A DNA stretch of 64,000 bases from CAWJAP01 sp963834365. GTDB taxonomy: Bacteria; Acidobacteriota; Vicinamibacteria; Vicinamibacterales; Vicinamibacteraceae. The notes below the pieces were generated by a model. That model was given only the letters and a program-made list of their open reading frames with translations. It was not told the origin of the DNA and did not search any database. Location: NCBI GenBank assembly GCA_963834365.1, contig CAWIBS010000036.1, positions 310,001 to 374,000 on the forward strand. Reading direction: 5' to 3'. Every line of letters starts with the position of its first letter. Within the stretch, counting starts at the first letter, position 1. The position numbers and the translations under genes are program-made. Positions 55,680 through 63,707 of this stretch are shown piece by piece.

Positions 55680-58344
55680 CTACCCGCCGCCGGTCCCGAG
55701 CATCTGCGCGACGACCGATCGGCTCTCCCTCAAGCAGGTCGGCAATTCTCGCCGGATCTTTACCGCCGGCTTCGGCGAAGTCCGGACGGCCGCCGCCGCC
55801 GCCGCCGACGATGGGCGCAATCTGGCGGACGATCTGACCCGCCTGGACGCGGGAGGTGAGATCCTTCGAGACGGACACGACGAGAGACACCTTGCCGTCC
55901 GCATCGGAGGCGAGCACGATCGACCCCCGAACGCACCTGCTCCTTCAGCGAGTCCGCGAGCGTGCGGAGCGCCGCGCGATCGAGTCCGGTGACGCGCCGG
56001 GCGATGAGGGTGGTGCCGTCGATCGCGAAGGTGTCGTCGCTGGTCGGCCCACCTCCCATCGCCGCCTGGACCTTCGCCTCCTGCAGCTCTCGCGTGAGGC
56101 GCTTGAGATCCGCCTGCAGCCGCTCGATCGCCTCCGGGGTCTGCTCGGCGCCGACGCCGAGCGTGCGCTGAACGCGATCGATGGCGGCTTGTGTGCGGCG
56201 GTAGTGATCGTAGGCGCCGATCCCCGTCACGGCTTCGACGCGGCGGACGCCGGCCGCCACGCCGCCCTCCGACGTGATCGCGAAGAGGCCGATGTCGCCG
56301 GTCGCGCGGCAGTGTGTGCCGCCGCACAGCTCGACACTGAATCCGGGCACCGTGACGACGCGGACCGTGTCGCCGTATTTCTCGCCGAAGAGGGCCATCG
56401 CTCCGGCGGCGATGGCCTCGGCGGTCGGACGCACCTCGGTCTGCACCGGCGTATTGGCCAGGACGTGCTCGTTCACCAGGCGCTCGACGCGCCGGAGGTC
56501 CTCGGCGCCAATGGGCGCCGGCTGGACGAAGTCGAAACGCAGCCGATCGGGCGCGACGAGCGACCCGGCCTGCTTGACGTGCGGTCCGAGCACGTCGCGC
56601 AGCGCCGCGTGGACGAGGTGTGTGGCCGTATGGTTGCGGCGGATGGCGTCGCGTCGTGCCACCTCGACCTCGAGCGACACCGTCTGCCCGGGAACGAGCG
56701 CCCCCCGCGTCACCACGACCCTGTGCGCGCGGGGCCCCCCGGGTGAGACGCGGGCCACGCCGCTCACCGTGGCCTCGCCGGCATCTCCGCGCAGCGTGCC
56801 GGTGTCGGACACCTGCCCGCCCGCCTCGAGATAGAAGGGTGAACGGTCGGTGACGACGAAGCCGTCAGCACCTTGCGACAGCTCGCCAACCTGCACGCGG
56901 TCCCCGGCGAACACCGCGACGATCGCCGCGCCCTCGACGCTCGTGGTCGCGTAGCCCTCGAAGCGATCGTCCGTCGCTTCCACCCGCGTGCGCTCGGCGT
57001 CAGAGGCGTACGAGAACGCGGCCGCCTTGCGGGCCTCGAAGCTGCTGCCCGCCCGGGCCCGCTCGCGCTGCGCCTCCATGGCGCGGTCGTACCCCGTCGC
57101 GATCGATGGACAAGCTGGCGCTCGCTGGCGAGATCCTCGATGAAGTCCAGGGGTACCCCGAGCGAATCGTAGAGTCTGAAGACTTCGTCGCCGGGCAGGG
57201 TCTGCGACGACGACCGGCTGGCGCGGTCGAGCAGCTCCTCGAGCTTCGGGAGTCCCGCGTCGAGCACCGCGTCGAACCGTTCCTCTTCACCGCGGATCAC
57301 CTGCTCCACCATCGCCTGGTTCGCGCGCAGCTCGGGATAGGTCTCGCCCATCTCGGCGACGACGACCTTGGCCAGCCGGTGGAGAAACGGGTCGCGCATG
57401 CCAAGGCGCTTGCCGTGTCGCATCGCGCGCCGCATGATCTTCCGCAGCACGTAGCCGCGCCATTCGTTCGACGGCACGACGCCATCGGCCACGAGGAAGA
57501 CGCTCGCGCGCAGATGATCGGCGACGACGCGCATCGAGACGTCTGCCGCGCCGGCGGCTCCGTACCGGTGCCCGGCCAGGCCGCCGATCGCGTCGAGCAG
57601 CGGCTGGAACAGATCCGTGTCGTAGTTCGAGAACTTGCCCTGGATGACGGCGGTGATCCGCTCGAGGCCCATGCCCGTGTCGATCGACGGCGCCGGCAGC
57701 GGCTCGAGCGCGCCGCCGTCGAGGCGGTTGAACTCCATGAAGACGTTGTTCCACACCTCGATGAGGCGATCGCTCTCGGGCACGTCCGGATCGTCGCGGC
57801 GATCGAAGTGAATCTCGGAGCAGCGGCCGCACGGCCCGGTCTCTCCCATCTGCCAGAAGTTGTCGGCCTGCCCGAACTCGTCGATCCGGTCCGCGGGAAG
57901 ATACTGGCGCCAGATCGCATAGGCTTCCTCGTCGCGCGGCACACCGGCCTCGCCGCTGAAGATCGAGGCGCGCAGGCGCTCGGCGGGCAGCCGCCACACC
58001 TCCGTCAGCACGGTCCAGGCGAAGCGGATGGCCTCCTCCTTGAAGTAGTCGCCGAAGGAGAAGTTGCCGAGCATCTCGAAGAACGTGTGATGGCGGAGCG
58101 ACGGGCCGACGTTGTCGAGATCGTTGTGCTTGCCGCTGACGCGCATGCATTTCTGCGACGTCGTCGCCCGGACGTAGTCGCGCTTCTCGCGGCCGAGGAA
58201 GACATCCTTGAACTGGTTCATTCCGGCGTTGATGAACAGCAACGTCGGGTCGTCGCCGGGCACCAGCGGCGAACTGGGCACGATCCGGTGGCCGCTGGTC
58301 GCGAAATACTCGAGGAAGGACTGCCGAATCTCCCGGGCGTTCAT
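55680..58344 (-). CDS. alaS: Alanyl-tRNA synthetase (frameshifted)
   Basis: About 886 aa. REIRQSFLEYFATSGHRIVPSSPLVPGDDPTLLFINAGMNQFKDVFLG is the start. Motif 2 region RVSGKHNDLDNVG, FFEMLGNFSFGDYFKEEAI; WNNVFMEFNR; the SIDTGMGLERI signature. Editing domain zinc ligands HTATHLVHAALR and CGGTHCRATGDIG. The C-terminal domain has VSVSKDLTSRVQAGQIVRQIAPIVGGGGGGRPDFAEAGG. Frame changes near 57105, 55925 and 55745. Stop TAG at 55680-55682. recX is upstream, the common recX-alaS order. Confidence 0.95.
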
Positions 58345-58356
58345 CGAGACATCATA

Positions 58357-58418
58357 GCTGGAGCGGCTGGGGCGGCTGGAGCGGCTGGAGCGGCTGGAGC
58401 GGCTGGAGCGGCTGGAGG
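58357..58418. repeat. Nine-bp tandem repeat gctggagcg upstream of alaS
   Basis: About seven near-perfect copies of gctggagcg (one with ggggcg). Unlike most other tracts it has no reverse-complement half. It lies 13 bp upstream of the alaS start on the minus strand, so the transcript carries CGCTCCAGC repeats in its leader. Confidence 0.8.
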
Positions 58419-58434
58419 GCCGCCGTCCCGTCGT

Positions 58435-58452
58435 GTCCGGCTTCAGCCGGAC
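58435..58452. repeat. REP-like palindrome containing the recX stop
   Basis: gtccggcttcagccggac, perfect inverted repeat. On the minus strand it reads GTCCGGCTGAAGCCGGAC; its TGA is the recX stop codon. Confidence 0.65.
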
Positions 58453-58928
58453 CCGTCATCCTCGTCCCGCCGATCGCCCAGCGTTCTCAGCGCGGCGCGG
58501 ACCTTGTCGTGCGAGAACCCCTGGCGCATGAGCGCGCGGTAGAGGCGTGCGGTCTCGGCGGGGGAGGGGGCCTCGTCGCGAGGCCACCGCTTGCGCAGGA
58601 CCTGCTCGAGGAGCGTCGATTCGCTGGCTTCCGCGAAGGCCTCCGCCAGCGCCGCGTCCGCGACCGTCCGCTCGATCCCGAGTGCCTGCAGGTCGGCTCG
58701 CACCCGAGCGGGCCCCCGCGCCTTCAGCCTGACGGCGGTTCGCACGAAGGCCCCGGCCACGCGCCGGTCGTCCAGGGCCCCCTCCCGCGTGAGGCGATCG
58801 ATTACCGGCTCGATGACACCCGTCTCAAACCCCCGTCGGCCCAGCCGCTGCCGGACCTGGCGCTCGGACAGCTCACGCCGCGACAGCCACCCGAGCGCGA
58901 GGACGTAGGCGTCACGGGAATCGTCCAC
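58443..58928 (-). CDS. recX: Regulatory protein RecX
   Basis: Modulates RecA filament. 161 aa of tandem three-helix repeats: DAYVLALGWLSRRELSERQVRQRLGRRGFE, VIDRLTREGALDDRRVAGAFVRTAVRLKARGPARVRADLQALGI, and ALMRQGFSHDKVRAALRTL. The LDD...A..... and KGP-like (KARGP) motifs mark RecX. Start GTG 58928. It is followed by alaS on the same strand; recA itself is not in the window. Confidence 0.88.
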   Translation of the reverse strand: MDDSRDAYVLALGWLSRRELSERQVRQRLGRRGFETGVIEPVIDRLTREGALDDRRVAGAFVRTAVRLKARGPARVRADLQALGIERTVADAALAEAFAEASESTLLEQVLRKRWPRDEAPSPAETARLYRALMRQGFSHDKVRAALRTLGDRRDEDDGSG

Positions 58929-59023
58929 CCGGCGAATGGTACACGGACCATCCCTGGAAGACTCGGCCGCCAGTACGCAGGGACGTGCGATCGGTGGCCG
59001 TGGCGTGACGAGCGGGAAACCCG

Positions 59024-60022
59024 CTACTGGCCTTCCCCGCAGAAGGGACACCGTGCCGAGCGCGCCGGCAGCGCCTTGCGGCACTTCCAGCAGAAGCGCG
59101 GCGTCGGCGCTTCACGCGACCGCAGGCGGGCCTGAATGCCCGACAACTCGGCCTCGGCGGCGCGCGCCGCGGCCGCAGGATGCGCCACCGCCTCGCGGGT
59201 CTCTGCAGCCGCGGGACGGGCGACGCCCGGCCGGGCCTCGAGCAGGTCCTCGATGAGATCGCTCGCCTTCTGATAGCGCTGCGGGATCTCGGGGGCCATC
59301 GCCTTCAGGACGATGTCGTTGATGCGCTTCGGGATGGCGGCGTTGCGGAGCCGCGGCGGCGTGACGAGATCGGTCCGGAACAGGCGATCGATGTCCGCCG
59401 GGCCCGGCGCCTCGTAGGGCAGCATCCCGGTGAGCATCTGATACATCGTGATGCCGAGCGAATAGACGTCCGAGGCGAAGACTGCCTTCCCGTGGAATTG
59501 CTCGGGCGCCATGTAGGGGGGGCTGCCGATGACCGTGGTCCCGTGCGCCGCGATCTCGAGGAACCGCGAGGTGCCGAAATCGGCGACCTTGACCAGGTCG
59601 GTCTCGGAGACGAGCACGTTGGCCGGCCGCAGATCCCGATGCAGCACGCCCTGCCCGTGCGCATGATCCACGGCGTTGCAGATCTGGCACGCGTAGTCGA
59701 GCGCGCGCGTGAGCTCCAGCGCGCCATCGCGGATGATGATCGTCTCCAGCGTGTGGCCCGGGACGTACTCCATCACGATGAAGAAGACGCCGTCCTGCTT
59801 CTCTGCGGTCGTGATGGCGACGATGTTGGGGTGGCTGACGCTGGCGAGCAGGCGCGGCTCGCGCAGCAGTTCGCCGAAGTCGAGATTCTGTCGATGCGGG
59901 ACTTTGATCGCGACCTGTTTGTCGATCCAGGTGTCCTTGGCGAGGTACACCGTCCCGAAGCCTCCGCTGCCGAGAGGCGCGAGGATCTTGTACTTTCCCA
60001 GGATCTGTCCCTTGAACAGCAT
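59024..60022 (-). CDS. Serine/threonine protein kinase with C-terminal zinc ribbon
   Basis: 332 aa, PknB-like. Gly loop LGSGGFGTVYLAKD, Lys40 in VAIKV, catalytic loop HRDLRPANVL (residues 128-136; Arg replaces the usual Lys of HRDLKP), DFGTSR, and GSPPYMAPEQFHGKAVFASDVYSLGITMYQMLTGMLPYE. No transmembrane helix or PASTA. After the kinase, an Ala/Arg-rich linker leads to a double CxxC zinc ribbon, CWKCRKALPARSARCPFCG. Substrate unknown. It is divergent from rsmE. Confidence 0.9.
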   Translation of the reverse strand: MLFKGQILGKYKILAPLGSGGFGTVYLAKDTWIDKQVAIKVPHRQNLDFGELLREPRLLASVSHPNIVAITTAEKQDGVFFIVMEYVPGHTLETIIIRDGALELTRALDYACQICNAVDHAHGQGVLHRDLRPANVLVSETDLVKVADFGTSRFLEIAAHGTTVIGSPPYMAPEQFHGKAVFASDVYSLGITMYQMLTGMLPYEAPGPADIDRLFRTDLVTPPRLRNAAIPKRINDIVLKAMAPEIPQRYQKASDLIEDLLEARPGVARPAAAETREAVAHPAAAARAAEAELSGIQARLRSREAPTPRFCWKCRKALPARSARCPFCGEGQ

Positions 60023-60110
60023 CCTCGGGCAGTATACAGAGCGCCTTGCACAAAGCAACCCGCGTGACGCCTCCGGGCCCACGTGTCCAGCAACGCCAGC
60101 GACGACCCGG

Positions 60111-60842
60111 ATGACCGAGCCACGCTTCTACGTCCCCGACCTCGACGCCACCGCAGGAGACGTCACGCTCTCGACCGACGAGTCGCGGCATCTGCGCCGC
60201 GTCCTCCGGCTCGACGCCGGCGCGCGCGTCCGCGTCTTCGACGGACACGGGCTCGAGATGCGCGCGGAAGTGACGGCCGCCTCGAAGGACGGCACCCGCC
60301 TTCGGCTGCTCGAGCCCGTCGCGGTACCGCCCGAACTTCCGGTGCGCATCACGCTGGCGCAGGCCGTGCTCAAGCACGATGCGATGGACGCCGTCATCCG
60401 CGATGCGACGATGCTCGGTGTCCGGACGATTCGTCCGCTGGTCTCGGCACGCAGCGTCGTCCCGGCGCGTGCGGCGTCGGCGGCGGCCGTCGAGCGCTGG
60501 TCCCGCATCGCGGTCGCCGCCGCGAAACAGTGCGGGCGCGCGACCATCCCCGAGATCGCGTCCGCGCTCCCGTTCGACGCGACTCTGGGGAGCACGCCGG
60601 CCCCTCGGCTGATCCTCGTCGAGCCGTCGGCGGGCGTTGGCGAGCCGGGCGGTCCATCGGCGGTGGCACCGTCAACCGCAACCCTCATCGTTGGGCCCGA
60701 AGGCGGGTGGACACCCGAGGAAGTCGCGGCCGCTCGCGCCGCGGATGCCGTGCCATGGTCGCTCGGTCCCTTGACCCTGCGCGCGGAAGCCGCACCAGCC
60801 GCGGGCCTCGCCATCCTCGGGTGGCTGTGGCGGTCTCGCTGA
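60111..60842 (+). CDS. rsmE: 16S rRNA (uracil-1498-N3)-methyltransferase RsmE
   Basis: SPOUT-fold methyltransferase, 243 aa. RFYVPD...LSTDESRHLRRVLRLDAGARVRVFDG is the PUA-like start. ITLAQAVLKHDAMDAVIRDATMLGV (K..MD), RWSRIAVAAAKQCGRATIPEI, IVGPEGGWTPEEV and LGPLTLRAEAAPAAGLAIL are the family motifs around the knotted SAM site. Intact. Convergent with prmA, as commonly paired. Confidence 0.94.
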   Translation: MTEPRFYVPDLDATAGDVTLSTDESRHLRRVLRLDAGARVRVFDGHGLEMRAEVTAASKDGTRLRLLEPVAVPPELPVRITLAQAVLKHDAMDAVIRDATMLGVRTIRPLVSARSVVPARAASAAAVERWSRIAVAAAKQCGRATIPEIASALPFDATLGSTPAPRLILVEPSAGVGEPGGPSAVAPSTATLIVGPEGGWTPEEVAAARAADAVPWSLGPLTLRAEAAPAAGLAILGWLWRSR

Positions 60843-60846
60843 GCTC

Positions 60847-61013
60847 GTGGAGGCAGCGGAGGAGACGGAGGGAACGGTTTTAACACGGAGCAACGGAGTA
60901 ACGGAGGCGAACGGAGAAATTCAAAATAGAAATCAAAGCTCTTCTCTGTTCGTCTCCGTTTCTCTGTTTCTCCGTGTTAAAACCGTTTCCTCCGTCTCCT
61001 CTGCTGCCTCTAC
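60847..61013. repeat. Long inverted repeat between convergent rsmE and prmA
   Basis: Left arm 60847-60890 and right arm 60970-61013 are reverse complements over 44 bp with three mismatches. Pairing continues inward with more mismatches to arms of about 75 bp. Inner parts consist of 8-bp words acggagca/acggagta on one side and tctccgtt-type on the other. It is the AT-richest intergenic stretch here (gttttaaca). Overlaps the last 27 codons of prmA. Confidence 0.9.
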
Positions 61014-61922
61014 AAGCGTCAGAGCGACCCACCCGTTCTCGGAGTGCTCGCGAAGGACGTGCAGGGGAGCGAACGCGTGGACGACGGCCAGCCGTTCGTC
61101 GAGCGTGAATCCGCCCAGGATGAGCATGCCTCCGGGGGCGAGGCAATACAGGACTTCCGAGGCGAGCCGCCGGAGCAGCGCTCCTGTGAGATTGGCGACG
61201 ACGACACGCGCGCGCTCGGCGGCCGCATCGCCCGTCGCATCCGCGACGCTGCCAAGTCGCAGCTCGACCCGGTCCTGGACGCCATTCCGCGCGACGTTGG
61301 CCGCGGCAGCCTCGAGCGCATCACGATCATCGTCGATGGCCACGACGTGCACGCAGCCGAGGCGCGCGGCCGCAATCGCCAGCACGCCCGATCCGGTTCC
61401 GAGGTCGATCATCCGCTCGCCGGCGAGTGCGATCTCCTGCAGCGCCCGCAGGCACAGGCGCGTCGATTCGTGGTGACCCGTGCCGAAGCCCATCGACGGC
61501 TCGATCTCGACGATCACCGCCGGCGACGTTCCGGCGTTTGTGGCGGACACCTTGTGCGACCCTGCGGCCCTGGCGGCGCGTGCGACGTCCCACGGTGGCG
61601 TGACGATGACCCGGCCGACCCGCACCGCGGACAGCGCGGCCTGCGAGCGCTCCGCCCAGTGCTCGTCCGGGACCTCGACCGCGCAACAGTCCACGACCGG
61701 TGTCCACTCGGGGCTTGCGGACAACGCCCGTTCTGCCGCGTCCCTGGCCGCTGTTGAAGGGAAGAACACCCGCCAGCGGTCGGTCCGGGTCTCGCTGGCC
61801 GTGAGATCGAGAATGGCCGTCGGCGAGAAGTCGTCGAGAAACGCGTTCAGGAATCCCGCGGCGTCCGGCTCCAGTCCGCGTGCATCGCGGCTGACGATGT
61901 CGAGCGCGGGCCAGGTCTTCAC
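60933..61922 (-). CDS. prmA: Ribosomal protein L11 methyltransferase PrmA
   Basis: Trimethylates L11. 329 aa. The N-terminal substrate domain is followed by VIVEIEPSMGFGTGHHESTRLCLRAL (the PrmA signature), SAM motif MIDLGTGSGVLAIAAARLGC, VVANLTGALLRRLA (the NxxY-like site) and APGGMLILGGF. Typical PrmA proteins end soon after GWVALTL. Here 27 extra residues (VEAAEETEETVLTRRNRE...) are encoded by the inverted repeat. Start ATG 61922. Downstream of dnaJ on the same strand. Confidence 0.92.
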   Translation of the reverse strand: MKTWPALDIVSRDARGLEPDAAGFLNAFLDDFSPTAILDLTASETRTDRWRVFFPSTAARDAAERALSASPEWTPVVDCCAVEVPDEHWAERSQAALSAVRVGRVIVTPPWDVARAARAAGSHKVSATNAGTSPAVIVEIEPSMGFGTGHHESTRLCLRALQEIALAGERMIDLGTGSGVLAIAAARLGCVHVVAIDDDRDALEAAAANVARNGVQDRVELRLGSVADATGDAAAERARVVVANLTGALLRRLASEVLYCLAPGGMLILGGFTLDERLAVVHAFAPLHVLREHSENGWVALTLVEAAEETEETVLTRRNRETETNREEL

Positions 61923-61934
61923 GTGGATGCGACT

Positions 61935-62015
61935 TCAATTCCGGGCTACGGGCTACAGGCTTCGGACTACAGGTCTGATCCCTGATCCCTGATGCCTGAT
62001 CCCTGTCCTTGGGGC
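61935..62015. repeat. Heptad-word tract between dnaJ and prmA
   Basis: gggctac, gggctac, aggcttc, ggactac and then ctgatcc, ctgatcc, ctgatgc, ctgatcc: two successive 7-bp word families. It fills the gap from the prmA start to the dnaJ stop and would lie in a polycistronic dnaJ-prmA message. Confidence 0.65.
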
Positions 62016-63149
62016 TTAGCCGAAAATGTCCTTGACGCGCTCGAAGAACGGCTTCTCCTCGGGCTCGATGTCGCGACGGGTGGGTTGCGCGCTCTCAGGC
62101 AGCACCTTGCCGAGAGCTTCGATGGCCTTGCGCTGCTCGCGCGAGAGCTTCTTCGGGACGGCCACCTTGACGACGACGTGCAGGTCGCCCTTGCCGCGGC
62201 CGGACACGTTCGGCATGCCGCGCGACCGCAGCTTGAAGGCGGCCCCGCTCTGCGTGCCTTCCGGAATCGCCAGCGTGTCTTCGCCGTCGAGAGTCGGGAC
62301 GGTGATCGTACCGCCGAGGGCCAGCGTGGTGAAGCCGACCGAGACCTCGCAGAAGAGGTCGTCGTCCTGCCGCTGGAACACGGGATGTTCCGCGACGTGA
62401 ATGACAATGTAGAGGTCGCCGGACGGGCCGCCTTTGGCGCCGTGCTCGCCCTCGCCGACCAGGCGAAGGCGCTGCCCGGTCGCGATGCCGGCCGGCACCT
62501 TGACCTTGAGCTGGCGCTCTTCCGTCTTGCGGCCGCTGCCGCGGCACGTCACACACGGCTTGGTGATGATTCGTCCCGCGCCGCGGCACTGGCCGCAGGT
62601 GCGGGCGACGGTGAAGAACCCCTGCTGATAGCGGACCTGCCCGAGCCCGCGGCATTGTTCGCAGACCTCGGGGCCGCTGCCCGACGCGGCACCGGAGCCC
62701 TTGCAGGTGTGGCAGGTCTCTTCGCGCGGGATGCGGATCGACGTTTCCGAGCCTCTCGCGGCGTCGTCGAACGCGATCTCGAGGTCGTAGCGCAGGTCGG
62801 CGCCGCGCCGCGGGCCGCGGCGCGATCCGGAGAAGACGTCGCCGAAACCGAAGATGTCGCCCAGCCCGCCGAGGATGTCGCCGAAGTCCGAGAAGACCGA
62901 CGGGTCGAACCCCTGTCCCCCCTGCGCCACACCGGCATGGCCGAAGCGATCGTAGGCCGCGCGCTTGTCGGGATCCGCGAGCACCGCGTACGCCTCCGCG
63001 GCCTCCTTGAACTTCTCCTCGGCCGCAGCGTTGCCGGGGTTCCGATCGGGATGATGCTTCAGCGCCAGTTTGCGGTAGGCGCTCTTGATCTCCGGCTCGG
63101 ACGCGCCCCGCTCCAGTCCGAGCACGTCGTAGTAGTCGTGCTTAGCCAC
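62016..63149 (-). CDS. dnaJ: Chaperone protein DnaJ
   Basis: Hsp40, 377 aa. J domain DYYDVLGLERGASEPEIKSAYRKLALKHHPDRNPGN with the HPD triad. A Gly/Phe region follows (GFDPSVFSDFGDILGGLGDIFGFGDVFSG). The zinc-finger domain has four CxxCxGxG repeats: CHTCKGSG, CEQCRGLG, CGQCRGAG, CVTCRGSG. Then the peptide-binding C-domain. Intact. It overlaps grpE by 8 bp. Confidence 0.96.
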   Translation of the reverse strand: MAKHDYYDVLGLERGASEPEIKSAYRKLALKHHPDRNPGNAAAEEKFKEAAEAYAVLADPDKRAAYDRFGHAGVAQGGQGFDPSVFSDFGDILGGLGDIFGFGDVFSGSRRGPRRGADLRYDLEIAFDDAARGSETSIRIPREETCHTCKGSGAASGSGPEVCEQCRGLGQVRYQQGFFTVARTCGQCRGAGRIITKPCVTCRGSGRKTEERQLKVKVPAGIATGQRLRLVGEGEHGAKGGPSGDLYIVIHVAEHPVFQRQDDDLFCEVSVGFTTLALGGTITVPTLDGEDTLAIPEGTQSGAAFKLRSRGMPNVSGRGKGDLHVVVKVAVPKKLSREQRKAIEALGKVLPESAQPTRRDIEPEEKPFFERVKDIFG

Positions 63150-63705
63150 GCGATGCCACCTTCACCATCGCCGGACGGAGCAGCCGGTCCCCGATCTTGT
63201 AGCCGCGGCGCATCTCCTCGACGACTTCACCGTCCCGATGCGCGTCCGAGACTTCGGTCGCGACCGCCTGGTGCACGTGCGGATCGAAGTCGAGGCCGAG
63301 CGCCTCGACGGGCGTGACGCCGCGGCGGCGCAGGAGATCGACGAGCTGCCGGTGGATCAGCTCGACCCCGGCGCGGTAGCTCGCCTGACTCCCGTCCAAT
63401 CCGGGCGCCGCCGCGAGCGCGCGCTCGAAGTCGTCGAGCAGGGGCAGCAGGTCCTTGACGATCTCGTTGGCGGCGAACTCGGACAACTCGCGCCGCTCGC
63501 GTTCGACCCGCTTGCGATAGTTGTCGAATTCGGCCGTCGCGCGCAGGAGGCGGTCGCGATAGTCGTCGCGCTCGGCGCGCACGCTCTCGGGATCCTCCTG
63601 CAACGATAGCTCGGGTGGCGTCGCGCGCTCACCCTCGGGCATCGCATCGGTACGCGGTTCCTCCGCCGCGCCCGATTCATCGGCGTCGTGTCTGCGCTGG
63701 TCCAT
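63142..63705 (-). CDS. grpE: Nucleotide exchange factor GrpE
   Basis: Releases ADP from DnaK. About 187 aa: an acidic N-terminal tail, a long coiled coil (ERDDYRDRLLRATAEFDNYRKRVERERRE), then the beta-domain with GVTPVEALGLDFDPHVHQAVATE and VVEEMRRGYKIGDRLLRPAMVKVA, the family C-terminal signature. ATG 63705 chosen over TTG 63711. Between hrcA and dnaJ; dnaK is not in the run. Confidence 0.95.
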   Translation of the reverse strand: MDQRRHDADESGAAEEPRTDAMPEGERATPPELSLQEDPESVRAERDDYRDRLLRATAEFDNYRKRVERERRELSEFAANEIVKDLLPLLDDFERALAAAPGLDGSQASYRAGVELIHRQLVDLLRRRGVTPVEALGLDFDPHVHQAVATEVSDAHRDGEVVEEMRRGYKIGDRLLRPAMVKVASRG

Positions 63706-63707
63706 GA

